From: Capitulum mitella
Lineage: Eukaryota > Arthropoda > Thecostraca > Pollicipedomorpha > Pollicipedidae
Direction of reading: 5' to 3'
Assembly (NCBI GenBank): GCA_030062745.1
Contig: CP099847.1
Location: forward strand, 2,278,304 to 2,342,303
Length of the DNA: 64,000 nucleotides
The notes under the pieces are model-generated. The model ran no database searches, was not told where the DNA came from, and saw only the letters and a program-made list of their open reading frames with translations. Within the stretch, counting starts at the first letter, position 1; each line of letters starts with the position of its first letter. The position numbers were made by a program, and so were the translations under genes. This document shows, one piece after another, positions 51,871 through 63,990 of the stretch.

Positions 51871-51900
51871 TGATTGACAGTGTGGCCGACAGATGTCAGC
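51871..51900 (+). promoter_or_regulatory. Exd/Pbx-Hth/Meis composite site with extra TGACA cores
   Basis: TGATTGACAG (51871-51880) is a perfect match to the decamer bound by PBX-MEIS/PREP (Exd-Hth) dimers. Within the next 20 bases come CCGACAG and ATGTCAGC, two more Meis-type TGACA/GACAG cores, the last reversed. The site is in the large hth intron, which suggests auto-regulation. Function is inferred from motif only. Confidence 0.5.
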
Positions 51901-53149
51901 TCAAACGCCCGCCCGTTGTCTGCGTATTCAGACACTGGAGGCCACGCGGCCGGCGGCGCTGCGTTGCACGCGCCCGAAAAACTGGCCTCTTTCAGTGGCC
52001 GATCTCGAATTGGGGTCGGGCCGATTTTCCCATCGCGGGCGCATTCTTTCCCGGCCGGCCCCCGGGACGCCCCATCTCGACCGTGGCAGACCCGCATTAA
52101 ATGACAAAGCCCAAAAGTCAGCATCCGACACACACGAAAAGCCGACACGGAAATTCGACCGACCCCCGCCCGTTAGAAGTCGGACGGCGGCCCACAAAAA
52201 ATGGCCACCCCTTTCCCGTGACGGCGGCCGGGCCGGCCGGCGGGGCCGGCGAGCGGGAAAGGCGAAAAAACCCGGACCGGCCCGGCTCCCCGCGGCGCGT
52301 CGTCTTTGCCGGGTAAATGGGATTAGGTTGAGCGGGCAGAATGGACTAGTTAGTGCACACCAGGGCGCCGCGCGCCGCCGGCCGGCCGGCCCGGGTCGGG
52401 TCGGCCGCGGTCGCGCTCACGGACCACCTGGGTCGCCGGCTGCTGGCGCTCGTCTCCCAGGAATGTCGAACGGCCCGAGATCGGCCCATCGACACGGAGC
52501 CAGGCGCCGCGGCACAAAAGCCGAGCGCCGCCCGGCCGTCCGGCCGACGACGTCAAACGACAATTAGGCGGGCCGTCTCGGCGGCAACTGCCACCGCCCG
52601 CCGCCTGTGGCGCGCGATAACGGCACATGACTTTCTGGTTCATCACATCGGCCCCGGCCGAGAGCATTTCCCGGGTGAAATCGCCGGGAAAACGCGGCGA
52701 AATGAAGGAGCCGACCCGGCAGTTGAAAACAGAGCGCGCCCATTCGAAGTCGGCCGCTCGGAAGCGGCGCGCGGCCTTCAGCGCGGATCAAAAGCGCGGC
52801 TGCACAATGAGAAATATGGCCGAAACATTCCGAAACGGCCGGCGGCCGACAAAAAGTCGCCGCATCTTCCGAGAAAGCGGCGGCGGCGGCCGGCGCGCGG
52901 CCACTCGCTTTCTCACGCGCCCCGCGCCGCGCCGCCGCGCCGCCGCGACAAAAAGCTAATCCCCGGCGGGCGGCACGACTGGTTTGCATCTGAAAAGGTC
53001 ACCTGAGCCGCGGCGGATCTGGCGCATCGCGCGCGGCCGCGAGAGCAGCGCGCTGACTGCGACCACACCGCGCAGACCCGGACTGAACAGGGGCCGGGGA
53101 CGGCGCCGAGACTGATAGCCGAGCCGGGACTTAGGACTGGATCCACGTC

Positions 53150-55400
53150 GGGAATAATGAGAAAAAATTGCCCCGCTGCACTCGCGGCACTCAGCCAGCT
53201 AATAAAATTAGACTACGTTTTGTGCGCAAATCTGCATAATCCCGTGTTTGGGGTGGATCAGCAGAGACTGAAGCGTTATCAAATTACCGATAAGTAGGCG
53301 AATGAGCGAGGGAACAGAAGAAAGAGAGTGTTGCTAGCAAGGGATCAGCTTTCCGGGAACCCTTTGTGGGAGCTTAAAACAACCGGAGTCGAGCACGGTA
53401 AAAGCAGCGGTGGCAACAGACATGGGCGCTTCCTTGTGCAGAAAGCCATCCGCACCAAAAATGACATTTTCATGTGCACGATCCAATCAAATCTACTTGG
53501 CACAAAAAGCGGCCTAATCTGGAGTTGACACGGCCAATTCGCGGCATGCAATGAGGCTGGGCGAGCCAAACATGAGCTGCAGCCCGCGCGTTTCCTTCGT
53601 TTCCGCACGTCAGGGCCACATAAGGCACACCAGTGCTGGTGAACGCCAGTGAACCCACCCAGACTCGCTCGGACTCGTGCAGCTTTAGCCGTGACACGGC
53701 GGCCGCCGCGCGCCAGTAGCTGCGTGGAATGTGTGCGCGGACGTGGAAGCTCGTGTACGACTCACTGCACGAGCACCACGAAAAGTACTGACTTATGCCG
53801 GAATGAACCGCAGACATTCCGCAAATACGCTGCCACCCGTAAATCCTCCTGTACGGGCAGACTCCCTGGAGCCTGTGACGCCCGTATGACATACATGGGT
53901 CCCCGAGTCTCATTAAAAGGGCAATTAGAGATGACATAAAAGCAATCATTAGCATTTTTGGACAGGCAAAAACGACAGCTTCAGTTCAGCGGGCGAACAT
54001 TCGGTTGATTTATTCATCAAATATTGGTGTGTTGGCGCTCCACGCCCCGGTACGACTTCATTACAAAAAGGTGCGGCCGGCCGCTGCGCGTGCGTCCGGC
54101 CCTGCCGGGACGGGTGCGTAAATAACAACTGCAGCCGGCACTGAGGAGACGGCCGGCTCAGGGTCGTCCGGCGACCGTCCAAACAGCAGAGACGCCGGCA
54201 AACAGGCTGAGCGCGGCCGCCATTCGTCATAATCCGGCGGCGAACGGCGCAGTACGCCGCCCCAGACAACGGCCACACGTGCAGCGGCCCGACCGAAACC
54301 GGCCGCCGTACACGTGCAGCCGTCCAGCTGACACGGGCCGCCGGCTCAGACGACGCCTCACGGAGGACGGGGAAGGGGGAGAACTCGACACAATCATCCG
54401 ACGTGGCCACCTTCAGACGACGCCTCACGGAGGACGGGGGGAGGGGGAGAACCCGACGCAATTATCCGACGTGGCCGCCTTCAAGCCAGAATCGCTCTTA
54501 AGTTGCGCCACGGTGAAAAAAAGGAATCAAAGGCAAATCTGAGGTTCAAATCTGAACATTTCGTTGCTGATAGTCATGACGTTCCATATTTGTTCCCATG
54601 GCAAAATACCGGATGTTGTCTGGGAAAACGAGATTGACCGGGTGCTGACGAACAAACTGCTTTGCTGCCCGCAGGCACAGAAGTAACCACCAGTGGTGGC
54701 AGAGTGGGCCGCCACTGAAAGTCTGTTTTCGTTTGAAGAACATCTTGGGTTTCGGCAGCATGGTAAACTAAACGAGAACAGAGCGGTAAACGAGTCTGTC
54801 AATAAATCAGGACCATCGTGGCTTTCTTTTCACTCCAAACAAGGACTCTGCACTTCCGTAAACGCTTTACATACTTAAAGTAAATGCTTTAAACACTGCA
54901 AATATATTTTCACTTTCTTTTTTTAACTAGATTTTCTCACAGTCAGAAGCTCATACACTTTTCTCGCAGCCAAAGTGCAATGGCATGTATCCTTTGAATA
55001 GCTGTTTATTTTACAGACATCTGTGCATATGACAACATTTTGCCAAAAAAGTAGGAGAGCTCTATGCCAGGTCAAAAACATAGAGAAGTTTTATGCCAGA
55101 TTTTGCAATCAGTGCAACTTGATCATTTGCTAATTTGCGTCTCTTTAGGGCTGAGAGCAGCCTTCATGTGGGAAACGGCGTCGCACGTATAATTCGCATT
55201 CTACAACCCCAGTAAACAAAACATTAATATCATCTGCAGCTCGTGGGCACCGCACAAGGGAAAGACTAAACGTAGTCCCGGGCTTCTTGACTGCTAGATC
55301 GTCCATGACATTTCGTGCACCGTCGCGCCACCCATTACGGTGTCAGCGGCGATTAGGCAAATGTCCCAAGATTAGCCAGCGCGCTATCTGACAATTTCGA
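53150..55400. other. AT-richer segment left of exon A, no gene recognised
   Basis: Contains the 67-bp duplication (54346-54479) and TGATTTAT at 54006. A minus-strand AATAAA (55005-55010) lies about 480 bases beyond the stop that exon A would reach by read-through. No other exon is seen. Confidence 0.4.
54346..54479. repeat. 67-bp tandem duplication
   Basis: The segment TCAGACGACGCCTCACGGAG onwards (54346-54412) is repeated at 54413-54479 with only a few base changes, a recent duplication. Confidence 0.92.
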
Positions 55401-55501
55401 CATAGTGGACAACACGTGCAGTGTTATCTGGCGGCCGCCAAAATGGCGGGAGTGGCCGGCCGTCACTCAGGCCCAGTCGACGTGACATCACCGGGACGTA
55501 C

Positions 55502-55637
55502 CTGCTTCGCTGCCATTGTCGGCGCTCTGGGTGGAGGCAGGGGGGTGGCTGAGGGGGCCGGGCGTGCCGCCCGAGCCCGGGGACCGCACGTCCTCGTTGC
55601 CCTGCCCGCTGAAGGAGAGCGACGACGAGGGCGGCCG
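55502..55637 (-). CDS. hth: homothorax (MEIS-type TALE homeobox) coding exon A: linker before the homeodomain
   Basis: This is an internal coding exon of 136 bp. It starts after a pyrimidine-rich acceptor ending TTTCAG (55638-55643) and ends at donor GTACGT (55496-55501). Read from codon 1 it begins RPPSSSLSFSGQGNEDVRSP and continues with GSGGTPGPLSHPPASTQS, ending DNGSEA plus one base. The motifs RPPSSSLS, VRSPG and GTPGPLS are typical of the Hth/Meis linker between the N-terminal MEIS domain, which binds Exd/Pbx, and the homeodomain. The phase is 0 at the start and 1 at the end, and its last G plus the first GT of exon B make Gly, so the two exons join in frame. The segment is Ser/Gly/Pro-rich and probably disordered. 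If the downstream intron is retained, translation stops four codons into it (G-T-S-R-stop at 55488). The exons for the N-terminal domain were not found upstream in the window. The identity is firm because it joins the homeodomain exon exactly as in known hth proteins. Confidence 0.93.
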
Positions 55638-56042
55638 CTGAAACGCAGGAAGCACACGGTCAGCGCTGATCCGAATCTCGGCGGGGGAAACACACATCGC
55701 AAGTCAGCAGACGAAACGCCACCGCTGGCACTCGCATGCGGGAATGCCCATTTCCTTGTCTTTCAGGTCGTCCCTGCCCGTCCCTTCGCGCTCCGGTCCG
55801 TCCCCGCCCTCTCCGGCCGTTCCGGCCCGTTCCAGTCCGTTCCTGCCCGTTCCAGTCCGTCCCGGGCTGCGTCAGAGCAGCAGCGCCCCGCCGCTGATCC
55901 GCCTCAGAGGCGCCGCCGCCGCCGCTGAATGCTCCGGCGCCGCGGCGGCCGCGCCGGCTGAATGCCGCCGCCATTATCGGTACGGTCCTGTAATCGCGCC
56001 GTTCGGCCGGCCGGCTGAGCCAGATGAAAAATACCCGACCGT

Positions 56043-56044
56043 GC

Positions 56045-56075
<31 letters not shown>

Positions 56076-56095
56076 GTGGCGGTGGCGGTGGCGGC
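56043..56095. repeat. GGC/GGT trinucleotide run
   Basis: About ten GGC units followed by GGTGGC alternations. Confidence 0.92.
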
Positions 56096-56254
56096 CTTGG
56101 CTCTGCAGTTGTCACTGCCGAAAAGGCGCGCCGCCTACAGGTGCCGCCGGCGGCCGCTGCAGCGCCGCCCGCCGGCCGAACACGACCGGTCGCGTCAGCC
56201 GGCCGCGCCAGGTGGCCGCCGCGCCGCCGCGTTACCAGGCGGCCGGCCACCGAC

Positions 56255-56525
56255 CGCCGCCAGACCGCAGCCGGACCGGGCGGACCGCAGCCGGACCACG
56301 ACCGGACCGTGGCCGGACCGCAACCGGACCACGGCCGGACCGCAGCCGGACCGCAGCTGGATCACAATCGGACCACGACCGTACCGCAGCGGGACCGCAG
56401 CCGGACCACAGCGGGATCACAACCGGACCACGACCGGACCGCAGCCGGACCACGGCCGGACCGCAGCCGAACCACGGCCGGACCGCAGCCAGACCATGGC
56501 CGGACCCCGTCGGACCATGACTGAA
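56255..56525. repeat. 12-bp GACCGCAGCCGG array
   Basis: The dodecamer GACCGCAGCCGG and close variants (GACCACGACCGG, GACCACGGCCGG) repeat about twenty times. The period keeps all frames open, so long frames here are not evidence of a gene. Confidence 0.9.
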
Positions 56526-56635
56526 CCAGAACCAGTTGAGCCATGACTCGTCCTCCACCGGCCCCCACTGGCCCTGGCTGGTCCATCACTATACACGTTA
56601 GTCTGGGCTGCAGACCTTCTGTAAGCCATGGAACC

Positions 56636-56780
56636 CTCCTGCAGACTATGAGCGGCTCCCTCCTGCAGACTATGAGCGGCTCCCTCCGGCAGACTATGAG
56701 CGGCTCCCTCCTGCAGACTATGAGCGGCTCCCTCCGGCAGACTATGAGCGGCTCCCTCCGGCAGCATGAGCGGAACCTCC
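56636..56780. repeat. 24-bp array CTGCAGACTATGAGCGGCTC
   Basis: Units CTGCAGACTATGAGCGGCTC plus CCTC repeat about six times with CTG/CGG alternation in the first codon. Diverged copies continue to about 56970. Confidence 0.9.
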
Positions 56781-57244
56781 GGTAGTCTTTAAACGGGTCC
56801 CAGCGGCGGCTATGAGCGGTCCCTCCGTTGGCTATCGGGTAAAGGGGGGAGGGCTCCTGCGGGGGTAGGTGAGCCCCTCTGGTGCCCATGAGCGGGCCCC
56901 TCCTGCAGCCTACGAGCGGGACCTTCGATGGCTATGGACGGAACCCGGTGCCTACGACCAGGCCCTCCTGCAGGCTATGAGGAGGGGGGCCGTCTGGTAG
57001 CGGGCTGCGCAGCATGGTTATCCTGCCATCAGCGCCGTCGGCGCGGCGGCCGACCGGCCGGCCGGACGGACGGACGGACGGCGGTCCCCAGTAAATCAGG
57101 CCGGACAGCGGCGCACCTGCGGCCCGCCTGCAGACCAGCCGGCCGGCCGGCAGACCACCGCCAGAGTCCCGGCCGGGGCCGCCTCCGCCTGCGGCCGTCC
57201 CCCAGCGTAGCTCTGCCCCAGTCCGCCGTTACATGCTGGTCGGT

Positions 57245-58380
57245 ATGAGTGATCACCGATTTAACCCGTGCTGGGTGAAAAGGAAATCAATAAGGGATTG
57301 GGGCAGTTTTTACGACATTGGTTCCAACATAATTTGCACGACAACGGGAGAACCATTAGGTCTGATGCGATACAGTGTAGCGTATTTCAACAGTCCGTGG
57401 TAATCCAATTTGTCGACTGCTTTCCACACCTGCACTACGTTGTTGCATTGCCGCACACCAAATAACATGAAACGCTCATTCAAATGTCAGTCCATATTTT
57501 CTAGGACCCAAATGTGCTGAAAAATGCTGGCTGACTCCCATCTTCCACACGCCTCCGGCACGGCTACCGTCCCGGCACGCTGCGACCACCAGGGTTCGGC
57601 CCGCCAGGTCTGCAGCCTCCCTCCTGCTGGTGACACCGCGACAAACGCCGGTGTCACGTGACGGCGAGCTGCGCAGCCCGTACCGCCGGTATGCGGCCAT
57701 TGTGGGCGCGGCGCCGCGTCATGATCTGGTCCTTTGACGCCCCGACGGCGTGCTCTGTTTGGCCGACAATCACACCCGCCCGCCGGTGGCGTCACCGTGA
57801 CTTAGTGTCACGGACACCGGGCCTCCCACCTGAACCGGCGCCTTCCACCTGAACCGGCGCCTACCACCTGAACCGGCGGCCGGGGAGAGGCCGCGCACTC
57901 CCCATTGATCGCCGAATGGAACAGCAAAGTCCACGGCAACGGCGAGATGAACGTCTGGGATGGCAGGCGCGAACTGCCAAACCAGTTCAGAGGGAAAGGA
58001 ATGAGGTTGATGAATGATTCCTTCCCGCCGTGTGGTGGGCGATGAGGACAGGATATCCCAGCGCGGGCAGCAGAATGACAGAGGCAAGTCTCTTCGCCGT
58101 TGAAGAAAAGGGAGTGTGACTGCCCTTCCTGGTTCAGCAAGCGAGGGTCATATGCTGTTTGACGTCATCTTTTACTCCAAGAAAACACTTATACATTTTT
58201 TTCGGATTTCCATGGGTGATAATGCCGAAAACATTACAACCAGATGTACATAGTTTGGAGCATTTCCACGGCGCTTTTCATTGAAATAAAACTCAATTGG
58301 AACTGAAGTTAAGCTCCACTGCAAGAGGCGTCACAAAAAAGCGTCTGTTCTGGTGCAATGCTTCAGTATTAACACCTGTT
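57245..58380. other. Mixed segment up to the 265-bp MITE, no gene recognised
   Basis: Short AT-richer part (57245-57480), GC-richer middle with the 19-bp triplication, then AT-rich DNA from 58140 with a TGACGTCA at 58160-58167. Confidence 0.4.
57822..57878. repeat. Three 19-bp tandem units
   Basis: CCTCCCACCTGAACCGGCG, CCTTCCACCTGAACCGGCG and CCTACCACCTGAACCGGCG follow each other at 57822, 57841 and 57860. Confidence 0.95.
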
Positions 58381-58645
58381 CAGGGTCGTAGCCTAGGGGG
58401 CCATGGGGGCCTTGCCCCCTTAAGCCAAGCGGTCCTCACTAGATATATGACGATTTCAAAAGAATACGGAATAGTGATTATATATATGTCGCAAAGCAAA
58501 CCTTCTATGTTTTCTTGTGCGTTAAATATGGGACAAATTACATAAAATTGATCCTTTTTTCCTATAAATTTCGTCATATGCCAGTGGCATATGGCAAAAT
58601 CTGACATTTGCCCCATCCCCGAGGAAAATCCTGCCTACGTGCTTG
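58381..58645. mobile_element. hAT-like MITE, 265 bp, with perfect 8-bp target site duplication
   Basis: The left end CAGGGTCGTAGCC and the inverted right end CAAGCACGTAGGC are imperfect terminal inverted repeats (9 of 13 match). The element is flanked on both sides by the 8-bp direct repeat CACCTGTT (58373-58380 and 58646-58653). An 8-bp duplication and CA...TG ends are features of the hAT superfamily. It has a G-rich stretch inside one end and a C-rich stretch inside the other, an AT-rich middle, and no transposase. Similar ends occur at 50443-50636. Confidence 0.78.
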
Positions 58646-61600
58646 CACCTGTTTCATTCCAAAAACGACCTGGGACGTTTTCTGGGATGAAATGGAGAGT
58701 GTTGAAAGCGAGTAACCACTCCCTTGGGCGTCTAAGGAATGAAACAAACCACCGCCCTGGGTAGCAGCGCAGAAGGGCAGAGCAGACCTTGTTTCGGACC
58801 GTGGAATGGGCGGGGAATAAACCAGACATCTGCCAGAGGAGCAGCATGGACGAAAAGGTGGCAGACTCCTGCTCAAAAACAGAGTGCTCGGTGAGGCGAG
58901 GAGCGTCAGGTCGCCACAGCTCTTCCGGATCCAGCGGGGCGAGTTCTGAAGTCTCCAGACTGTTGCCCGGGGCGGCCGAGTGGTCGGTGCACACCGGCGG
59001 CCGCCCGCCCGGCCGACCGACCGTGTCGATGTGCGGATACGCGGCCGACGCGGGTTAACGTTTTGTCGCCGTGTCCCCTTCACGGCGACCGGCTGTCCGG
59101 CGCTATGTAAATGGAGGCCGGTCACACAATGCCGCATACATTAGGCGGCGGCGGAGATGCGAGAGACGGAGGCGGCGCGGCGACGGACGGACGCCCCGGC
59201 TCTGCATGGCAGACCCGCCCCCGGGCCGGCGTCAGCTGAGGCGGCGCTCCCGACAGCGGCGGAGGGACCCGGGCAGGACCAGACGACGGTCCCGCCCGTC
59301 ACATGGTCATATGAAGCCGTCTGGCGTGGCCGCAGGCTGTCAGGGATGCTGGAAAATCCCGAGAGGAGGCGGAAATCTGGGCCGATCTCCCCGGTAATCG
59401 GGCGGCGATGGCGGCGCCAACCAACACGTGGCTGTGAGCCGCCGTAAACCAGCCGCCGAGCGGAGGCCGCGGCTTGAGGTCGAGTCCAGCGCCGGTATGA
59501 ACAGCGGACGCCACCCGCCTGACCGCTGGTCACATCATCTGGCCAGCCGCCGGCCGGGACGGCCGCCGCCGCCCGACCAGCCGGACCGGTGGTCCGGAGC
59601 CGGACGGCGCTACAGGCGAGCCACGCGCTCCAGCGCCGGCCTGACTCCGATTTTGACTGACAGATGGCAGTGATGCATGCCAACGACGGTCCGGCGCCGG
59701 CAAAAACCAGGACGGGTCTGATGTCCGTTGACGCGCCGTCCGCCGACGACGGGCGACTTCGCGCGCACGACCGCGACTCGCGCGCGACGCGACGGGCGCG
59801 AGACACGCGCACCCATGGGCAGTTTCACTTTCGGACGGCTGACGCGGAATTAGTCATGGCGGCGGCGGCGGCCGGCGGCGGTTTGAATACTTCATCGGTC
59901 TTCTTCTGCGGCGTGCGCGGCTCTCTCCGCATTCCAGGCGAGTACTCCAGCCGGCGCGCCGAGGCATGAGACGCCGGCCGGCCCCGCTATGACTTGCAGC
60001 AAATAGATTACCTGCGATTCCAAAGCGAGTGTGCACGATGGCAGCGTCGGCGGCGTCTGCGGCGCTGCAGCGGCGAGGCGCGGCGCGGCCGCCGCGCCGC
60101 CGCACTCCCGTAAATAATCGCATTTAGATATGGAGATGAGCGGAGGCCATTCACGACCGCATTCCGACGGCGACGCCGCGCGCCGTCCTTTTACGTAACA
60201 CTGGCCCGTGATATAATTTAGCGGCCGCCTTCGAAGGCGGCGATATTTCTCGGCGCCGCCGCCGCGGACGCGCTGTCTCCCGTCGCGCTAATGGCGCTCC
60301 CCTTCGGTGCAAAACAAGGCCGGCCGGCGCGACCATTGCGCAAGGGCGGGCGGGCGGCCGCTGCAGCCGGCCGCCGTCGCCGCTGCAGCGGCCGCCGCTG
60401 CGTGGCGCGCCTTTCCGGAGCGGTCGTACGTGCTCCGGATCGGCGCCCGATAGCCGGCGACAAGCGGCCACGTTGAGCTAGGTTTTGCACAGTTATCATG
60501 TGAATCAAAACGTCACGTCGCTACCGGCCCAGTGTATGCACGCCCGGGCCCGGCCCGGTACATAAAAAATCGATCCGGCGCTTGACAGCTAACAGCTACT
60601 GGATTCGAAGCCACCGGGCCGGCCGGGGACCTTGATTAACAGCATATTATTCCGCATGCAAACGGCCGATAGCCAAACATGTCGGTGCGGCCAGATCCGT
60701 CGGACGCGCGGTATGCACCGGCGCAGATTGTATCTGCGAATAAAACGTCCGAGCACGATATGAATCCGGCTCGGCCGCCGGGCCGGCCCGACGTCGCCGG
60801 CTGACAGGCGCGCTATGAAGACGTCGGCGGCGGTGGACCGGCGGACCGCCGGTGCGCGGACCGCCGGACCACCGCCGGCGCGCGGCCGACCGCGTAATCC
60901 GCGCCTAAACGCCGCCCGGCTACACGGGGCGCGCCGGTAAAAAGGCGCCCCCGCCGGCCGCCGCCGGCAAAAAGCGCAGCGGCCGCCGCATGCGGAATGC
61001 GCGAGACGCGCCGGCCGGCCGGCGAGACGGCCAGCCGGCGAGGCGGCCGCGGGCGAGGCGAGACGCCGAGACGAGCCGAGCCAGCAGCGCGGCCGATCCG
61101 ACCCCGGCTGGCCGCCGCCTGCCGGACCTGCCCCGCCGGCGGCGGCGGGCGCGCCGCCGTCGACCCCGGGTCAGGCGATCGGCCGGCCGGACCTGCTCCG
61201 CCGGCGGCGCCGGCGCGCGCAGCGGCCGCCTCCGCCGCGCCGAATTCGCCGAGAACCGGCCCGCAGTCTGAGAACGCCATTACCCTATAACGTAATAAGC
61301 CGCCCGGGGCCTGTAATTATTGAGCATTGGAAGGGACAGGCAGTCTCGCGGCTCGCTGCATGAGAGCCGCCGCCGCCGCCTGAGAACCGCCGCTGAAACA
61401 ATCGGCCGGGCGGCCCGTGCGTAATCGTATTGGATTAACAATGCGCCCGCCAGGATATGAGGTCGCGCTCTCGGCCCAGAGGGCTTGACCGGGCCGCAAG
61501 GCATAATTGGCCGGTCGGCCATCGATGAGCGGTGCCGGAATAGGCGCTGGGGGGAGGGAGGGGTGCTGCTGCGCAGCGCCGGCCGCGTCCCTCAGGGTTT

Positions 61601-63569
61601 CTGCGTCCTGCCGCTGAGCACAGTACGATGCCCGGAAAGAAGGCGGGGTGTGTTCACGGCCGTGACACGGAGGAATGACAGTGCAGCTGGGGACCGCAGA
61701 ACGAGATGCGACGCCCAGACAGAAACAGATCGACACTGTCCAGGACGGGTGGCTCGGCGCCGGTCCGTGCCCGGGCGTGTCGGCTCGGTTTCCGGGGAGG
61801 CCCGGCTCCTCGGGCGCGGCGCAGACTGCCCCTTCCGCGGCGATCCGACGGGGAATGTCCCCGGCCGGAGCGCCGGCTCGCGCCGAGCGGCGGCCCACGC
61901 GGCGCGGCGCCGCCTCCGCGCCAGCTCGTATTTCAAATTTCACGTTTGTCGGGGCGGATTTGCGGGTCGGCGCGCGGCCGGCGTCGGCCGCGCCGCCGCC
62001 GCTGCAGCCGCTGCATCAGGCGCAGAGCGGCACCGGGTTCGCTGCACCGCTCTGCCGCCGTCGCCGCAGCAGCAGCTCGCGCCCATGTGCACACAGCCAT
62101 TCGCCGCATGCCGACCGGCTCCATAACTCACCGGGCGGCCCAATGATATACAATTATCATGCTTTCGGACAGTTTCCGAGCTACCCGGGTCCTGCCGTTG
62201 GTCCGCCCGGCTCGTTCTCGGGCCGGCCGTGGAAATTATACGCCTGCTCCCATCGTCCTGTCTAATGGGCCCATCGGACGGCCATTACAATGCAAACAGT
62301 GACCCCCATTCTCCGGTCCTGACCTGTATTATAAATTATTCCGCAGGCGAGACGAGGAATTAAACTGCTAGTTACGTGGTGTCTTCCTCGCTTTTTACGC
62401 AGGCGGTGTCAGGGTCACATTGTCCGAGAGGTGTGCTAAGTATTATGTTTCCAAATTGGTGCAAAAACGTCGAAATCCCGGGCCGGGAATGCTATTACAT
62501 CGGCGAGAGACGGGCAACAATAAATTTACTCGGACAAATCGAGGAGCGATTTATGGGCACGAAACAGAGCATCCATCTGCGCCGCAGTAAACGTCCCTTC
62601 ATCGCCGCCGTCCCATGAATGAAGCGGAATGCGGCTTTCCGGGAATGCGCCCGGCCGGCGGGCGCGCAGCCGGCGCGAGCGGCACCGTTATGATTTACTC
62701 CGACGTGTCCTACTGCCGCCTGCTGACGCCGCGTGGTCGTCGCGCTACGAGGTGTGCTGTTGGCACGCCTGCCGGCCAGATGTTTCCGCGGTGCAGCCTG
62801 TTCAATGCAATGTTCTAGTGGGATGTAAATCCGTGTAATTCGCTTCACCGAGGTGGGTGGGTGGGTCTCCTTGCACGTCCAGATGAGTCCCGGCGGTATG
62901 ATCCCCGTGTCCCGGGACAGACCTCGTGACAGACGGGACCAGCGCTTATAAGCCCGACACATGGGATGAGGCGCACTGTGCACCCGCCGCTCCGCGTACA
63001 GCGTGCAGCACACCGGGCACGTGTATACAGCGTGCGGTACGTCCTGCAGACGGGGTGCAGCGGGCGGCGTCTCGGCCGCGTCCCGGGTCCGCTAATGACG
63101 CGGCGCTACTTCCGCAGCGCGCCGCCAACAGCCGGCCCGTGTGCGGCCGACGCGGCCCTCTCGCGCGACAGTTTACAGCGCCGGTAAACACCAACCACCA
63201 GAAATAAATGGCCTGGGATAACTTCAAAATATTGGCCGAGCCGCGACGCCGGCGCAGGGGCCGCGAGGAGGCCGCGAGGGACCGGCGAGGGGCCAGTGCG
63301 GGCCGGGGCCGGTGACGCGGGAGGCTCGCCGGAACAGGGCGGCCGCCGCCGAGAGCCGGCCGTCGCCCGGCCAGGTGGTGCGCCAAATGCCACTTGCCGC
63401 GCCCAGCGAGTGGCGAACGGCCGCAGCCGAGAAACAAAACTCGTCCCGAATGATGGAGATCAAATAAACAGGCTCGCCCCGGGCGGCGTAAATACTCCCG
63501 ACCGGCGGGCCGAGCCGGGCCCGGCCGGCCGCCGCGGCGGGCAGGGGTCTCATCGCCGGCCGGTCCCCT

Positions 63570-63990
63570 GACCCTGAGGCAGCACCAGACCACCGAGCTG
63601 GTCCAGCGTCCCTGACTGGCCCATCATCCCTGAGACGGTCCCGCGGACCTGTGGTGGTCCCGTCAGTCTCACGCTTTTCATTCAAGCCTGCGTGATTCCT
63701 ATGCTCGACTACTCCCTGGACCCTGAGCAGAGCTTTCCACCCTGTCTGGTGCCTCGACCTTGTTATGGACCTTAAACCCTGAACAAACACCGCGTCCCTG
63801 GACGGCTTCTCATCCCTGAGTAGTAAGATGGTTCGTGGTCCCTGAGCCAATCCTTCAACTTCGAGTTAATCCTTCGCCCCTGAGCTGCCGCCTTGCTGAG
63901 AGGCGTCCACGGGTCCCCGGGGCGTCCCTCTGTCCCCAGCGCCCTCTCACCCCCCAGCGGCCCGTCCCCCAGTGTCCGCCGCGCCGTCGG
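63570..63990. repeat. Degenerate CCCTGA-rich tract at the right edge
   Basis: The words CCCTGA, CCCTGAG and CATCCCTGAG recur every 20-45 bases. The tract looks like an old, strongly decayed minisatellite. No gene is seen. Confidence 0.45.

Larger units (their letters stand above)
22706..55501 (-). other. hth: homothorax intron between exons A and B (32.8 kb)
   Basis: The bounds are set by donor GTACGT at 55501 and acceptor CCGCAG at 22706. The intron has phase 1, and both sides join to give the expected [10 protein letters not shown]. It is mostly GC-rich DNA without exons I can support. It holds CRE-type palindromes, Exd/Hth-type motifs, the tRNA-like pair, three of the four MITEs and several minisatellites, listed separately. 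Fly Hth proteins have extra residues between the two flanking segments, so a skipped alternative exon could be hidden here; I looked for CRREWSSPADAR-like coding sequence and saw none. GC-rich parts not listed separately (22706-24290, 24330-26460, 27540-30250, 35440-36890, 39000-39990, 40300-42480, 42650-43380, 43570-44960, 46450-49180, 50830-53150) show no gene to me. Confidence 0.9.

Noticed and set aside
58574-59137. 187-codon minus-strand frame ending in QARRQDFPRGWG
   Set aside because: The frame runs through the end of the 265-bp MITE, so the protein-like ending is translated repeat DNA.
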